64,000 bases of DNA from Aidingimonas lacisalsi. Lineage in GTDB: Bacteria > Pseudomonadota > Gammaproteobacteria > Pseudomonadales > Halomonadaceae. A program made the translations under genes and the position numbers. The notes under the pieces are model-generated. The model was not told the origin of the DNA. It did no database searches and saw only the letters and a list, made by a program, of their open reading frames with translations. The stretch lies in the NCBI RefSeq assembly GCF_008079445.1, contig NZ_VRYH01000003.1, positions 542,466 through 606,465 of the forward strand, written 5' to 3'. Of this stretch, positions 17,172 through 25,653 are shown one piece after another (the first letter of the stretch is position 1; each line of letters begins with the position of its first letter).

Positions 17172-18578
17172 TCATTCGATGAGCGAGGCGAAGAAATCGT
17201 TCGTCTTCATCAATGCCGGCTTGAGTAGCGGTGTGTGACGCTGGCGTTGCATCAAGGCTTCTTCGCCAGCGTAGCTGTACGTGATGGTCTGGGCGGCCAG
17301 CCAGCGCAGCGGTTCGGGTTCCCAGCGTTTGAGCAGTTGCGCATGGCTGGCGTCGGCGAAGGCCCAGGGCATGCGAACGATATCGGTGTCGCGTTCCAGA
17401 ATCAGGTCGGCGAGGGTGCGTCCGAACAGGTGTGAGGCGGCCACTCCTTCACCGGCATAGCCGCCGGCGGTGGCGATGCCGGTGCGGCGGTCGACGATGG
17501 CATGCGGCCTGAAGTTACGCGACAGCCCGAGTGAACCACCCCAGCCATGCGTGATGCGAACGTCTTCGAGAGCCGGAAACAGGTCCGTGAGCAGGTCGCG
17601 GCGCATGGCGATATCGGTGTCGCTGATGGCGTGGTCGGTCTTGGGTCTGGCACCGAAACGGTAGGTACCACGCGCGCCGAAGACCAGGCGGTCATCGGCG
17701 GAGCGGTGCCCGTAGTTGATCAGGCGGCTGGCGTCGGCGAAGGCGGGGCGCTCCTGCATGCCGATCTCTTCCCAGGTGGATGCCGACAGGGGCTCGGTGG
17801 CAATGACCAGGCTCTGCACAGGGATGACATGCCGTCGGAAATCATGGAAGTCTTGCGCGTAGCCTTCAGTGGCGCACACTATGTTGGAGGCTTCAATGCC
17901 CCCCTCGTAAGTGCTTACTTCGCCTTTAGCGATACTCGTCGCAGGACTGCGTTCATAGATCGTGACCCCCAGGCGCTCCACGGTGTCGGCCAGCCCTGTC
18001 ACCAGCTTGAGTGGATTGATGGTGGCGACCTGGCGATGGTGGATCCCGCCATAGCCGTTGCGAAAGCGTGCTTTCCCGGCCAGTTGATCGGCATCCAGCC
18101 AGTAGCAGTTCGCCTCGTCGTGCCCCAGTTCGTGCAAGTGGGCCAGGTAATCCTGTTGAATGGCTACCTGGTCGGGATAGCGAGCGGCGGCATAGATGGC
18201 ACCGCCCTTGTGGAAATCCGCCTCGATGCCTTCCCGGGCCAGGGTGCGGCCAATGTCATCGACGTTGTCGGCCACCAGTCGGCAGCACGCCGCGCGGTGC
18301 GTCATGGGAAGCCCGCCGATATGCCGCTCCAGCCCGGCCAGGTTGCCGACCACCCAGCCACCGTTGCGCCCCGAGGCCCCATGGCCGACCCGCTCGGCCT
18401 CGATCACGGCGATCTCGAGGTGCGGTGCAAGCGTCTTCAGATAATAGGCGCTCCACAGGCCCGTGAAGCCGGCGCCGACGATGGCGACATCGGCGCTTCG
18501 ACGGTTCACGAGCGACCGGCGCTGGCTTTGGGAATTGACGGTTGATGCCCAGAAGACGTGATGACGGTCATCGCGCAT
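17172..18578 (-). CDS. FAD-dependent amine/amino acid oxidase (PuuB-like, copy 1)
   Basis: The 468-residue protein belongs to the DAO family (DadA/PuuB). It has a FAD-binding ADVAIVGAGFTGLWSAYYLK motif at about residues 29-48, the GHGASGRNGGWVVGNL block near 70 and a C-terminal GYAGEGVAAS loop that contacts FAD. Gamma-glutamylputrescine oxidases are the closest family I recognise. It follows the NhaC antiporter by 20 bp on the same strand, and a second PuuB-like gene precedes that, so all three may be co-transcribed. The substrate is inferred to be an amine. Confidence 0.87.
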   Translation of the reverse strand: MRDDRHHVFWASTVNSQSQRRSLVNRRSADVAIVGAGFTGLWSAYYLKTLAPHLEIAVIEAERVGHGASGRNGGWVVGNLAGLERHIGGLPMTHRAACCRLVADNVDDIGRTLAREGIEADFHKGGAIYAAARYPDQVAIQQDYLAHLHELGHDEANCYWLDADQLAGKARFRNGYGGIHHRQVATINPLKLVTGLADTVERLGVTIYERSPATSIAKGEVSTYEGGIEASNIVCATEGYAQDFHDFRRHVIPVQSLVIATEPLSASTWEEIGMQERPAFADASRLINYGHRSADDRLVFGARGTYRFGARPKTDHAISDTDIAMRRDLLTDLFPALEDVRITHGWGGSLGLSRNFRPHAIVDRRTGIATAGGYAGEGVAASHLFGRTLADLILERDTDIVRMPWAFADASHAQLLKRWEPEPLRWLAAQTITYSYAGEEALMQRQRHTPLLKPALMKTNDFFASLIE

Positions 18579-18598
18579 GATAGCGGTTTCCTTCCCGG

Positions 18599-19963
18599 TT
18601 ACATGTGGCCCAGCACCAAGTAGATCACGGCAGCCAGACAGCCGGCCAGGGCGGCGTAGGGCAACTGGGAGAAAGCGTGCTGGAAGGGAGTGCAGCCACT
18701 CGCCTGGGACGTCAGTACCGTGGCATCCGAGTAGAAACAGGCGTGGCTGCCGAAGGTGCTGGCCGAGAGTGTCGCACCGATCACTAGTGTCATGTCGGCG
18801 CCGAGGCTGTGCCCGAGCGACGTGACGATGGGCAGGATGATGACGAACACGCCCCAGTTCGAGCCGGTGGCGAAGGACACGAAGCCCATCACGGTGAAAA
18901 TGATGAACGGTAACAGTTCCCCGGTAATCAAGGGTTCGACGGTGGTGATGATGTACTCATTGAGACCGAGCGTGGTGTTGACCTCATTGAACAGGAAGGC
19001 ACCGACCAGTACCGCCAGGGCATCGAGCATCGACTTGAAGCCATCGAGAATGTTGTCGAAGGTCTCTCCCGGCGATAGCTTCTTCATCGCGATGAAGGCG
19101 ACGATCATGCCACCCAGCGTCAGCAGCACGGCCATCAGGAAGTCGAGATCGAACCACCAGGTGAAAAAGGCCAGCGACACCATGGGCAGGATGAACGACC
19201 AGACGCTGCCCTGGGTATGTTCGTTCTCGGCCAGATGAGCGATGGCCTTGTCGACCTGTTCGGCGCCCGGCGGGACGCACTGGCCGGTGGATTCGGCGCG
19301 GCGCTCGGCGGCTTTCATCGGACCGATCAGCGGAATCTTGCCGGAGACCACCAGCGGTACCATCGCCACTGCGATCCAGGGGTAGAACATGAATGGGATG
19401 GACTGGATATAGGTCCACACGCCCTGGCCGTCCGCTGCCAGGCCATTCTTCTCGATTAGGGCGCCGAAGAATACCGCCCAGGTCGAGATCGGGATGATCA
19501 CGCTGATCGGCGCGGCGGTGGAGTCGATCACATAGGCCAGCATTTCCCGCGAGGTCTTGAAGCTGTCGGTGATCTTGCGCATCGAGGTACCGACGGCGAG
19601 CGAGTTCAGGTAGTCATCGACGAACAGGATGATACCCATGAACCAGCAGCCCAGCAGCGCACGTGGCTTGTTGGTGGTATAGCGCATCAGCGATTGCGCA
19701 AACGCACGGGATGAACCGGATTTGAGCAGCAGGGCGATGATGCTGCCCATCAGTCCGCAGACCAGGATGACCCAGGCCACGTCCTCATCGGTCATGACCG
19801 TCAGCAGGTTGTCGGACAGCGTGCTCAGGGCATTGCGTGGGTCGATCATCAACGTGCCGATGAATGCCCCGAATACCAGGGGTTCCAGGGCCCGTCGGGT
19901 CCACAATGCCAGGATCAGCACGAGGGCGGTGGGGAGCAGTATCAGAGGTCCATTGATTTCCAT
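18599..19963 (-). CDS. NhaC-family Na+/H+ antiporter-like transporter
   Basis: The 454-residue protein has about eleven hydrophobic segments and NhaC-family traits such as VWTRRALEPLVFGAFIG-like openings, GIILFVDDYLNSLAVGTSMRKITD and GSNWGVF. Family members exchange sodium or organic cations/acids. I use the ATG at 19963, five bases after AGGTGA. It sits between two PuuB-like amine oxidases on the same strand, so transport of the oxidase substrate or product is as likely as plain pH/sodium homeostasis. Confidence 0.87.
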   Translation of the reverse strand: MEINGPLILLPTALVLILALWTRRALEPLVFGAFIGTLMIDPRNALSTLSDNLLTVMTDEDVAWVILVCGLMGSIIALLLKSGSSRAFAQSLMRYTTNKPRALLGCWFMGIILFVDDYLNSLAVGTSMRKITDSFKTSREMLAYVIDSTAAPISVIIPISTWAVFFGALIEKNGLAADGQGVWTYIQSIPFMFYPWIAVAMVPLVVSGKIPLIGPMKAAERRAESTGQCVPPGAEQVDKAIAHLAENEHTQGSVWSFILPMVSLAFFTWWFDLDFLMAVLLTLGGMIVAFIAMKKLSPGETFDNILDGFKSMLDALAVLVGAFLFNEVNTTLGLNEYIITTVEPLITGELLPFIIFTVMGFVSFATGSNWGVFVIILPIVTSLGHSLGADMTLVIGATLSASTFGSHACFYSDATVLTSQASGCTPFQHAFSQLPYAALAGCLAAVIYLVLGHM

Positions 19964-20027
19964 CGATCTCACCTAATCGCGTGTTGTTCTTGTCGCGTGT
20001 GGGTTTATGGGGAAGGAAACGTCTCGC

Positions 20028-21317
20028 TCAGCGCAGCTTTTCCAGCAGTTGGTAGTACCACATGCCGAGCGCCAGCAGATGGTTGCCGAACCGGTCGTTG
20101 AAGGGCACGCGCCAGTGCTTCACGTTGGCGAAGGCATCGAATTCTTCGAGCGTACCGGTCACGGCATCGGCCATGATTTCGCCGACGATATGTGAGGTCG
20201 CGATGCCGTGGCCGGAGTAGCCCTGGGCGTAATAGACGTTGTCGGCAAGCTTGCCGAGTTGGGGAATGCGGTTGAGTACGATGCCTGCCATGCCCTGCCA
20301 CTGATAATCGAGTCTGACGCCCTGGAGCTGGGGGAAGGTGTGTTCCAGCCGTGGACGTAGCTCGGTACCGACATCGTCGGAATCCTTGCCGGAGTAGTTG
20401 GCACCGCCACCGAATAGCAGCCGTTTATCGGCGGTCAGGCGGTAGTAGTCGAGGACGAAACGCGTGTCATAAACGGCCAGATCATCGGGGTTGATGGCGG
20501 CGGCCGTTGCGTCGGACAGCGGTTCGGTGGTGACGATGCCGAGCGAGGCGGGAAACAGCTTGCCGCTGAGTTTGCCTCGTTCCAGCCGGTGATAGGCATT
20601 GCCGGCCAGAATTACGCTGTCGGCCTGGACGCGGCCATGTTCGCCGACTACGGTCGGGGTCGTACCATGTTCGATGTCCACGACCGGCGATGCTTCGAAG
20701 ATCCGTGCCCCAAGACTGGCTGCCGCACGCGCTTCGCCCAGACAGAGGTTGAGCGGGTGCAGGTGCATGTTGTAGTCGTTGCGGATCGCACCGTGATAGA
20801 GCGTGGTGCCGATGGTCTGGTTCACGAGATCCGCATCGAGCCACTGGACGTGCTCGCCGATCCAGTGGTGCTGCGAGGCAGCGAAGTCATCGCGTAGCGC
20901 CTGCAGATGAGAGGGCTTGTAAGCCGCCTGCAGATGGCCATGCTTGAGATCGCAGGGGATACCGTATTTTTCCACCCGTGCCTTGATGATCTCGTGGCCG
21001 CGCCAGCGCAGATCCCATACGAAGGACTCGGCATCACGACCCAGGGTGCGGCGCATCTGCTTGATCATGGCATCCTGCCCGGACAGGCTGCCGGTGACCT
21101 GGCCGCCATTGCGTCCGCTGGCTCCCCAACCGATCTTGTTGGCTTCGATCACGGCGACGCGATAGCCACGCTCACTCAGTTCGACGGCCGTGGCGACGCC
21201 AGTGAAACCACCGCCGATGATCGCGATATCGACACGGTGATCGCCTGCGAGAGAGGGGTAGTCGGATTCTTCGACGATCGAGGCGGTGTAGTAGGACGGG
21301 CAGCGCGCCACGGTCAT
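20028..21317 (-). CDS. FAD-dependent amine oxidase (PuuB-like, copy 2)
   Basis: The 429-residue protein is a DAO-family oxidase close to gamma-glutamylputrescine oxidase PuuB. It shows HRVDIAIIGGGFTGVATAVELSERG, the GWGASGRNGGQVTGSLSG block and YAQGYSGHGIATSHIVGE at the C-terminus. AAGGAG lies five bases before the ATG. It heads the presumed oxidase-antiporter-oxidase operon and is divergent from a GntR gene across a 24-bp palindrome. No PuuA-type ligase is present in the window, so the true substrate may be unconjugated. Confidence 0.9.
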   Translation of the reverse strand: MTVARCPSYYTASIVEESDYPSLAGDHRVDIAIIGGGFTGVATAVELSERGYRVAVIEANKIGWGASGRNGGQVTGSLSGQDAMIKQMRRTLGRDAESFVWDLRWRGHEIIKARVEKYGIPCDLKHGHLQAAYKPSHLQALRDDFAASQHHWIGEHVQWLDADLVNQTIGTTLYHGAIRNDYNMHLHPLNLCLGEARAAASLGARIFEASPVVDIEHGTTPTVVGEHGRVQADSVILAGNAYHRLERGKLSGKLFPASLGIVTTEPLSDATAAAINPDDLAVYDTRFVLDYYRLTADKRLLFGGGANYSGKDSDDVGTELRPRLEHTFPQLQGVRLDYQWQGMAGIVLNRIPQLGKLADNVYYAQGYSGHGIATSHIVGEIMADAVTGTLEEFDAFANVKHWRVPFNDRFGNHLLALGMWYYQLLEKLR

Positions 21318-21348
21318 GGAAACTCCTTGGATGTGTCGTTGCGATTGT

Positions 21349-21372
21349 TGTGATCACACATGTGTGATCACA
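21349..21372. promoter_or_regulatory. 24-bp perfect palindromic operator
   Basis: The half-site TGTGATCACACA is repeated as an exact inverted copy with no spacer. It lies 32 bp upstream of the PuuB-like ATG and 113 bp before the divergent GntR gene. A perfect palindrome of this length between a GntR regulator and an operon is very probably that regulator's operator. Confidence 0.8.
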
Positions 21373-21485
21373 TTAACAACGGTACTGTCAATGCACAAGA
21401 GGTTCGTGAGCCGATGAGCAGCCGAAGCCATGGATTTGCGTTATGGTAGGAGGCAATCACCCATAACGAACGATGTCGTGACCCC

Positions 21486-22148
21486 ATGGATACCAATACC
21501 AGTCAGGATGCCTTCTCGCCGGATACCGCTTCGACACGTCTGCATCGCGCCCTGCGCGTCCGTATGTGTGAAGGGGATTTCAGTCCCGCTGATGTGATCT
21601 CCATTCGCCGGGTGGCCGCCGAGTACGGTACCAGCGCCATGCCGGCGCGTGAGGCGATACGCTGGCTGGTGACGGAGGGGGCGCTGGTCTTTTCCGACAG
21701 CCGCAAGATCATCGTTCCGGAGCTGAGCCGTGAGCGTTTCCATGAAGTGCTGTTTGCGCGCAAGAGCCTGGAGACGCAAGTGTCCCGTCAGGCATTCGCG
21801 CATATCACGGCCGAGGATATCGACGAACTGCGGCGTATCGATGCCGAGATCGATGAGGCGATCGAACAGTCCGACTTGCTGGGCTATATGCGCGGCAATT
21901 ACCGCTTTCACTTCCACATCTACCGGCGCAGCCAGTCACGGGTGTTGTTGCCGATCGTGGAAAGCCTGTGGCTGCAGTACGGACCGAGCATGCGTTACAT
22001 CTGCACGCGTTGGGGGGCGTCGACCATTGCCGATGATTACCACCGTGAGGTAACCCAGGCGCTGTCGCGCGGCGACATCGAGGCGTTCTGCCACGCCATC
22101 GCCGCGGATATCGAGCAGGGAATGCAGCTGCTGAATCAGGTGGAGTGA
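21486..22148 (+). CDS. GntR-family (FCD domain) transcriptional regulator
   Basis: The 220-residue protein has an N-terminal winged helix (ISIRRVAAEYGTSAMPAREAIRWLVTEGAL) and an all-helical FCD ligand domain with metal-binding His residues (for example in YRFHFHIYRRS and EAFCHAIAADIEQG). It is divergent from the amine oxidase/antiporter operon and has a strong palindrome nearby, so it probably represses that operon until an amine or amine-derived acid binds. No strong ribosome-binding site is visible before the ATG. Confidence 0.88.
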   Translation: MDTNTSQDAFSPDTASTRLHRALRVRMCEGDFSPADVISIRRVAAEYGTSAMPAREAIRWLVTEGALVFSDSRKIIVPELSRERFHEVLFARKSLETQVSRQAFAHITAEDIDELRRIDAEIDEAIEQSDLLGYMRGNYRFHFHIYRRSQSRVLLPIVESLWLQYGPSMRYICTRWGASTIADDYHREVTQALSRGDIEAFCHAIAADIEQGMQLLNQVE

Positions 22149-22153
22149 GCGAG

Positions 22154-22585
22154 TCAGGACGATGCATCGCCCGTGAACATCTCGAACACTTCCTGGCCGG
22201 TCATGGTTCTGGTGTCATTGGCGAAAGCGTAATATTGCGGTTGTTCATCGGTGAATATCTGCAGCGTCATCTCCCAAGGGGAGGTGTCGCCCATCAAGCC
22301 TACGGGAATGGCGTAATGCTCACCGCTCTTGAGACGGTAGAATAGGTGGGTACCGCAGTGGCGGCAGAACCCTCTTTCCGCCCAGTCCGACGACGCGTAA
22401 ATCGCCACGTCCGCTTCGCCATCGACGCGAGGCGCCCTGGACGCCGTGACCGCCATCATTGGCCCGCCACTCCAGACACGACACATTTGGCAGTGGCAGA
22501 CATCCACATGAGGGTCATGGGCGGACACATGCAGCGTCACGGCACCGCACAGGCAACGTCCTTGCGTATCTATCGCATCTGACAT
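22154..22585 (-). CDS. GFA-family (glutathione-dependent formaldehyde-activating-like) protein
   Basis: The 143-residue protein has the zinc-binding cysteines of the GFA/CENP-V fold: CLCGAV at residues 12-17, CHCQMC near 36 and FCRHCGTHLF near 78. GGAGG precedes the ATG by six bases. Family members bind glutathione or zinc, but most have no established reaction. It is convergent with the preceding GntR gene, five bases apart. Confidence 0.88.
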   Translation of the reverse strand: MSDAIDTQGRCLCGAVTLHVSAHDPHVDVCHCQMCRVWSGGPMMAVTASRAPRVDGEADVAIYASSDWAERGFCRHCGTHLFYRLKSGEHYAIPVGLMGDTSPWEMTLQIFTDEQPQYYAFANDTRTMTGQEVFEMFTGDASS

Positions 22586-22622
22586 CGTAGGCCTCCAGGA
22601 TCGTTAGTTGGTTGGTAGGGGC

Positions 22623-24059
22623 TCACACCATCGGTGAAACACGTAGTGGCTCTTCCTCCAGCAGTTCAGCCAGGCGCGACAGCCCCGTTTCCAATGTAGT
22701 GCGGTCGGCGGGCGGCGTCACGCAGAGTCGCACGGCCTGCGGTGCTGGTTGGCTGCCGACGCAGAAGGGGTCGGCGCTGATCACGGTGACGCCGTGTTCG
22801 GCGGCGCGGCTGACGAAATCCGTCGCTCGCCAGGGGTCAGGAAGAGTCAGCCAGGCATGGAACCCGCAGGGGTGGGCCTTCGGCTGGTGCGCGCCGAGAA
22901 CCTCCTGGACTCGCTGCTGTCGGATGGCGACTTCCTGCCACTGCCAGCGCATCAGGGAGTCGGCTTCCGGGGAGGTCAGCCATTGGCAAGCCACGGCGGC
23001 TATCAGATCCGGCGGTGCCCAACACTGGGCTCGTAGTGCGGCACATAGCTTGGGGATCAACGCTGCGGGCGCGCGCAAGGCGCCGAACCGCAGACCGCCG
23101 GCGAGCAACTTCGAGGTGCTGAAGATGTATAGCGACAGATCGGGCGCCAGTTGGTAGAAGGAGGTGCCTCGCGTTTCTGCAGTCACGAACTGCACACCAT
23201 CCTCCAGCAGCAGCATGTCATGTCTGCGCGCCACGTCGACGAGCGCATGTCGTCGTTCCGGCCCCATATGGCATCCGGTGGGGTTGTTGTGTTCCGGCAT
23301 GACATACAGCAGCCGGATACGCTGTTGCTGGCAGAGTCTCTCCAGGGCATCGGGACGTACCCCCTGATCGTCCATCGGCACGGCGATGTGCTTGAGCCCC
23401 AGTTGGCGTGCCGCTGCGATCATGCCGGGATAGGTCAGGGCTGCCGAGGCCACGGCTTCACCCGGATGTATCAGTGCTTGCAGGACCAGATAATCGGCAT
23501 GCTGTCCCCCTTCGGTGAATAGCAGTTCGTCGACTTCCATGGGCAGGCCCTGGGTAGTCAGCCAGTCGGCCAGTTGCCGGCGATGATGACGGTTCCCCTG
23601 TTCGGACTGGTAGGCCAGGGCGGTCTCCACCGACGGATCGTGGCGGGACAAGCTCGCCAAGGCCCCCGATAGTTGCTGCTGGCGCATGACATGGGGAATC
23701 GGAATGCTCAGTGAGAGGTCGATGCTGTCGTCGGCGGCGTGGGACAGATGGTGAAAGCGGGGAGCGTCACTGCGTCGCTCCCTGACGCGAGTGCCGCTGC
23801 CGACACGGGCTTCCACCAGGCCGCGCCGTTCCGCTTCCCGGTAGGCGCGGGTGATGGTGCCGACCGTGACGCCCAGGGCGTCGGCGAGCAGGCGTTGAGG
23901 CGGCAGGCGGTCGCCGGGCGCCAGAGTGCCGTCGGCAATATCGGCAGCGAGTTGGTCGACCAGGGCTTGGTAGCGGGGCGTCGAGATGGCTTCGAGAGAA
24001 GGGAGCCACTGGCAGCGGGCCCGGGCGTTTTCGCGGATCGCATTCATCATCGACACCAT
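22623..24059 (-). CDS. MocR-type GntR/aminotransferase fusion regulator
   Basis: The 478-residue protein joins an N-terminal GntR winged helix (residues about 25-95, LAPGDRLPPQRLLADALGVTVGTITRAYREAERRGLV) to a PLP-dependent aminotransferase fold. The PLP lysine is expected in YIFSTSKLLAGGLRFG. MocR proteins use PLP or aminated PLP as signal. The gene is divergent from a LysE-type exporter, and three TTGTC-N5-GACA repeats lie between them. The ATG could also be at 24047 (MNAIRENA). Confidence 0.9.
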   Translation of the reverse strand: MVSMMNAIRENARARCQWLPSLEAISTPRYQALVDQLAADIADGTLAPGDRLPPQRLLADALGVTVGTITRAYREAERRGLVEARVGSGTRVRERRSDAPRFHHLSHAADDSIDLSLSIPIPHVMRQQQLSGALASLSRHDPSVETALAYQSEQGNRHHRRQLADWLTTQGLPMEVDELLFTEGGQHADYLVLQALIHPGEAVASAALTYPGMIAAARQLGLKHIAVPMDDQGVRPDALERLCQQQRIRLLYVMPEHNNPTGCHMGPERRHALVDVARRHDMLLLEDGVQFVTAETRGTSFYQLAPDLSLYIFSTSKLLAGGLRFGALRAPAALIPKLCAALRAQCWAPPDLIAAVACQWLTSPEADSLMRWQWQEVAIRQQRVQEVLGAHQPKAHPCGFHAWLTLPDPWRATDFVSRAAEHGVTVISADPFCVGSQPAPQAVRLCVTPPADRTTLETGLSRLAELLEEEPLRVSPMV

Positions 24060-24065
24060 CGGGTT

Positions 24066-24139
24066 TTGTCAGGATGACAATGTATTGTCGGGGTGACAAA
24101 TCGAGTCTTGCAGGTGATTCGTTGCTTGTCATACTGACA
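24066..24139. promoter_or_regulatory. Three TTGTC-N5-GACA operator repeats
   Basis: TTGTC-aggat-GACAA (24066-24080), TTGTC-ggggt-GACAA (24085-24099) and TTGTC-atact-GACA (24126-24139) occur between the MocR gene and the divergent exporter. Arms are identical and spacers are all five bases, while the spacer sequences differ, which is typical of regulator sites. The first begins seven bases from the MocR ATG, pointing to autoregulation. Confidence 0.8.
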
Positions 24140-24207
24140 TTGTTGCAATTGTATCTGCAATTTTGCCTGTATTTTCTTTATTGTACCCTTACAATCAAGG
24201 AAGCGAC

Positions 24208-24840
24208 ATGAGCGATGTCCTGGGAACGTCGACAACGGAACTCTTGGCCCTGGCAGGTCCGATGACGCTGTTTTCCATCAGCATGACGGCAACACCCGGT
24301 CCCAACAACATGATGCTGACGGCGTCCGGCGCCAATTACGGCTTCATTCGGACATTGCCCCATATGCTCGGGATCAGTATCGGCGTGATGACCCTGATGG
24401 GGGGAGTGGCCACCGGGCTGGGGGCCCTGTTTCAGCAGTGGCCCGTCTTGCAGCAAGGTCTCAAGGTGGTCGGTAGTCTTTACCTGCTGTGGCTGGCCTG
24501 GAAGATTGCCAGCGCTCCGCCACCGGAGACCATTACCGGCGAAACCGAGGGACGGCCGTTAACCTTGTTGCAGGCGGCAGCGTTTCAGTTTGCCAATCCC
24601 AAGGCGTGGGTAATGGCGATTTCGGGGGTGGCGTCGTTCACCTTGACTGGCGATGCCTTCGTGGCGTCGGCCGTGGTCGTGATCATGATCATGGGCATCG
24701 TGACCTTGCCATCGATCGCCATCTGGGCGGGCTTTGGGGTTGCCCTGGGGCGACTGCTCAAGACGGCACGACATTGGCGGGTCTTCAATGTCGTGATGGG
24801 CAGCCTGACCGCCGCCTGCGTGATCATGATCCTGGCATGA
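24208..24840 (+). CDS. LysE/RhtB-family amino acid exporter
   Basis: The 210-residue inner-membrane protein has about six hydrophobic segments and the RhtB/LysE signature SMTATPGPNNMMLTASGANYGF near residue 30. Such proteins export amino acids or derivatives. The ATG at 24208 follows GGAAG; the frame extends back to 24163. Divergence from the MocR regulator and the shared operators suggest regulated export. It ends three bases before the convergent SDR gene. Confidence 0.9.
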   Translation: MSDVLGTSTTELLALAGPMTLFSISMTATPGPNNMMLTASGANYGFIRTLPHMLGISIGVMTLMGGVATGLGALFQQWPVLQQGLKVVGSLYLLWLAWKIASAPPPETITGETEGRPLTLLQAAAFQFANPKAWVMAISGVASFTLTGDAFVASAVVVIMIMGIVTLPSIAIWAGFGVALGRLLKTARHWRVFNVVMGSLTAACVIMILA

Positions 24841-24843
24841 ACA

Positions 24844-25530
24844 TCACTCCGTCGGCGGGGTGGGTCTGACCAGGATCTCGTTGACATCGACATGTTCCGG
24901 TTGATTGACCGCATACATGACGGCATTGGCGATGTCGCGATCTTCCAGTGCATGCGTCGGCGGCTCGTCGAAGAAGGGTGTGTCGACCATGCCGGGTTCG
25001 ATCAGAGTGACGCGAATGCCGCTGCCGCGCAGCTCTTCGCGCAGGTTGTAACCGATGCCGCTGACGGCCCATTTGGTGGCACTGTACATCGACCCGGGAA
25101 TGGTTGCTCGCCCGGCAGCCGAACCGGTGAGCAGGACGTGGCCCTGGGTCTTGCGAAGTGCCGGCAGTGTGACCTGAAGCGTGACACCCACGCCATAGAC
25201 ATTGGTCAGAATCATGTCGTGCCAGGCATGGTGATCGGCACCACTGAAGCCTCCCGGCGAGCCGCCACGACCTGCATTGGCGAAAACGGCGTCGAGTCTG
25301 CCGAAACGCTCCAGCGCCTGGTCGACCATACTCTGCTGATCATCCATCGATGTGACGTCACAGCCGACAGTCAGTACATTTTCGGGCCCCAGTTCCTGGG
25401 CGAGATTCTGCAGCTTGTCCACAGACCGTGCTGCCAGTACCAACTGAAACCCTTCCTTGGCGGCTGCCCGCGCCGTTGCCGCCCCGATGCCACTTGATGC
25501 ACCGGTAATCAACAGAACTCGTTGACGCAT
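24844..25530 (-). CDS. Short-chain dehydrogenase/reductase (SDR)
   Basis: The 228-residue protein has the NAD(P)-binding TGASSGIGAATARAAAKEG motif at the N-terminus, FANAGRG for the NNAG element and the catalytic YSATKWA (Tyr-x3-Lys) near residue 150. It resembles YdfG-type NADP-dependent hydroxy-acid dehydrogenases, and is similar in design to the SDR at 60.6-61.3 kb. GGAGGAACG precedes the ATG. The substrate is not predictable. Confidence 0.88.
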   Translation of the reverse strand: MRQRVLLITGASSGIGAATARAAAKEGFQLVLAARSVDKLQNLAQELGPENVLTVGCDVTSMDDQQSMVDQALERFGRLDAVFANAGRGGSPGGFSGADHHAWHDMILTNVYGVGVTLQVTLPALRKTQGHVLLTGSAAGRATIPGSMYSATKWAVSGIGYNLREELRGSGIRVTLIEPGMVDTPFFDEPPTHALEDRDIANAVMYAVNQPEHVDVNEILVRPTPPTE

Positions 25531-25604
25531 CGTTCCTCCTCATCTCGTCAGTGGTTATAACGCTAATGATTCCATCATGGCGTAAGGTGACAAGAATCAT
25601 CAAC

Positions 25605-25632
25605 AAAAACCGCTGCCCGAGGGCAGCGGTTT
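25605..25632 (-). terminator. Terminator of the narK gene
   Basis: AAACCGCTGCCC and GGGCAGCGGTTT form a 12-bp arm pair, and the minus strand continues into a run of five U residues. It lies 22 bases after the nitrate transporter stop codon. Confidence 0.85.
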
Positions 25633-25653
25633 CAATAGGGATGGAGGAGTGTA

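Noticed and set aside
17547..18545. 332-codon plus-strand open frame opposite the first PuuB-like oxidase
   Set aside because: Antisense to a gene with clear FAD motifs; no domain of its own and no ribosome-binding site.
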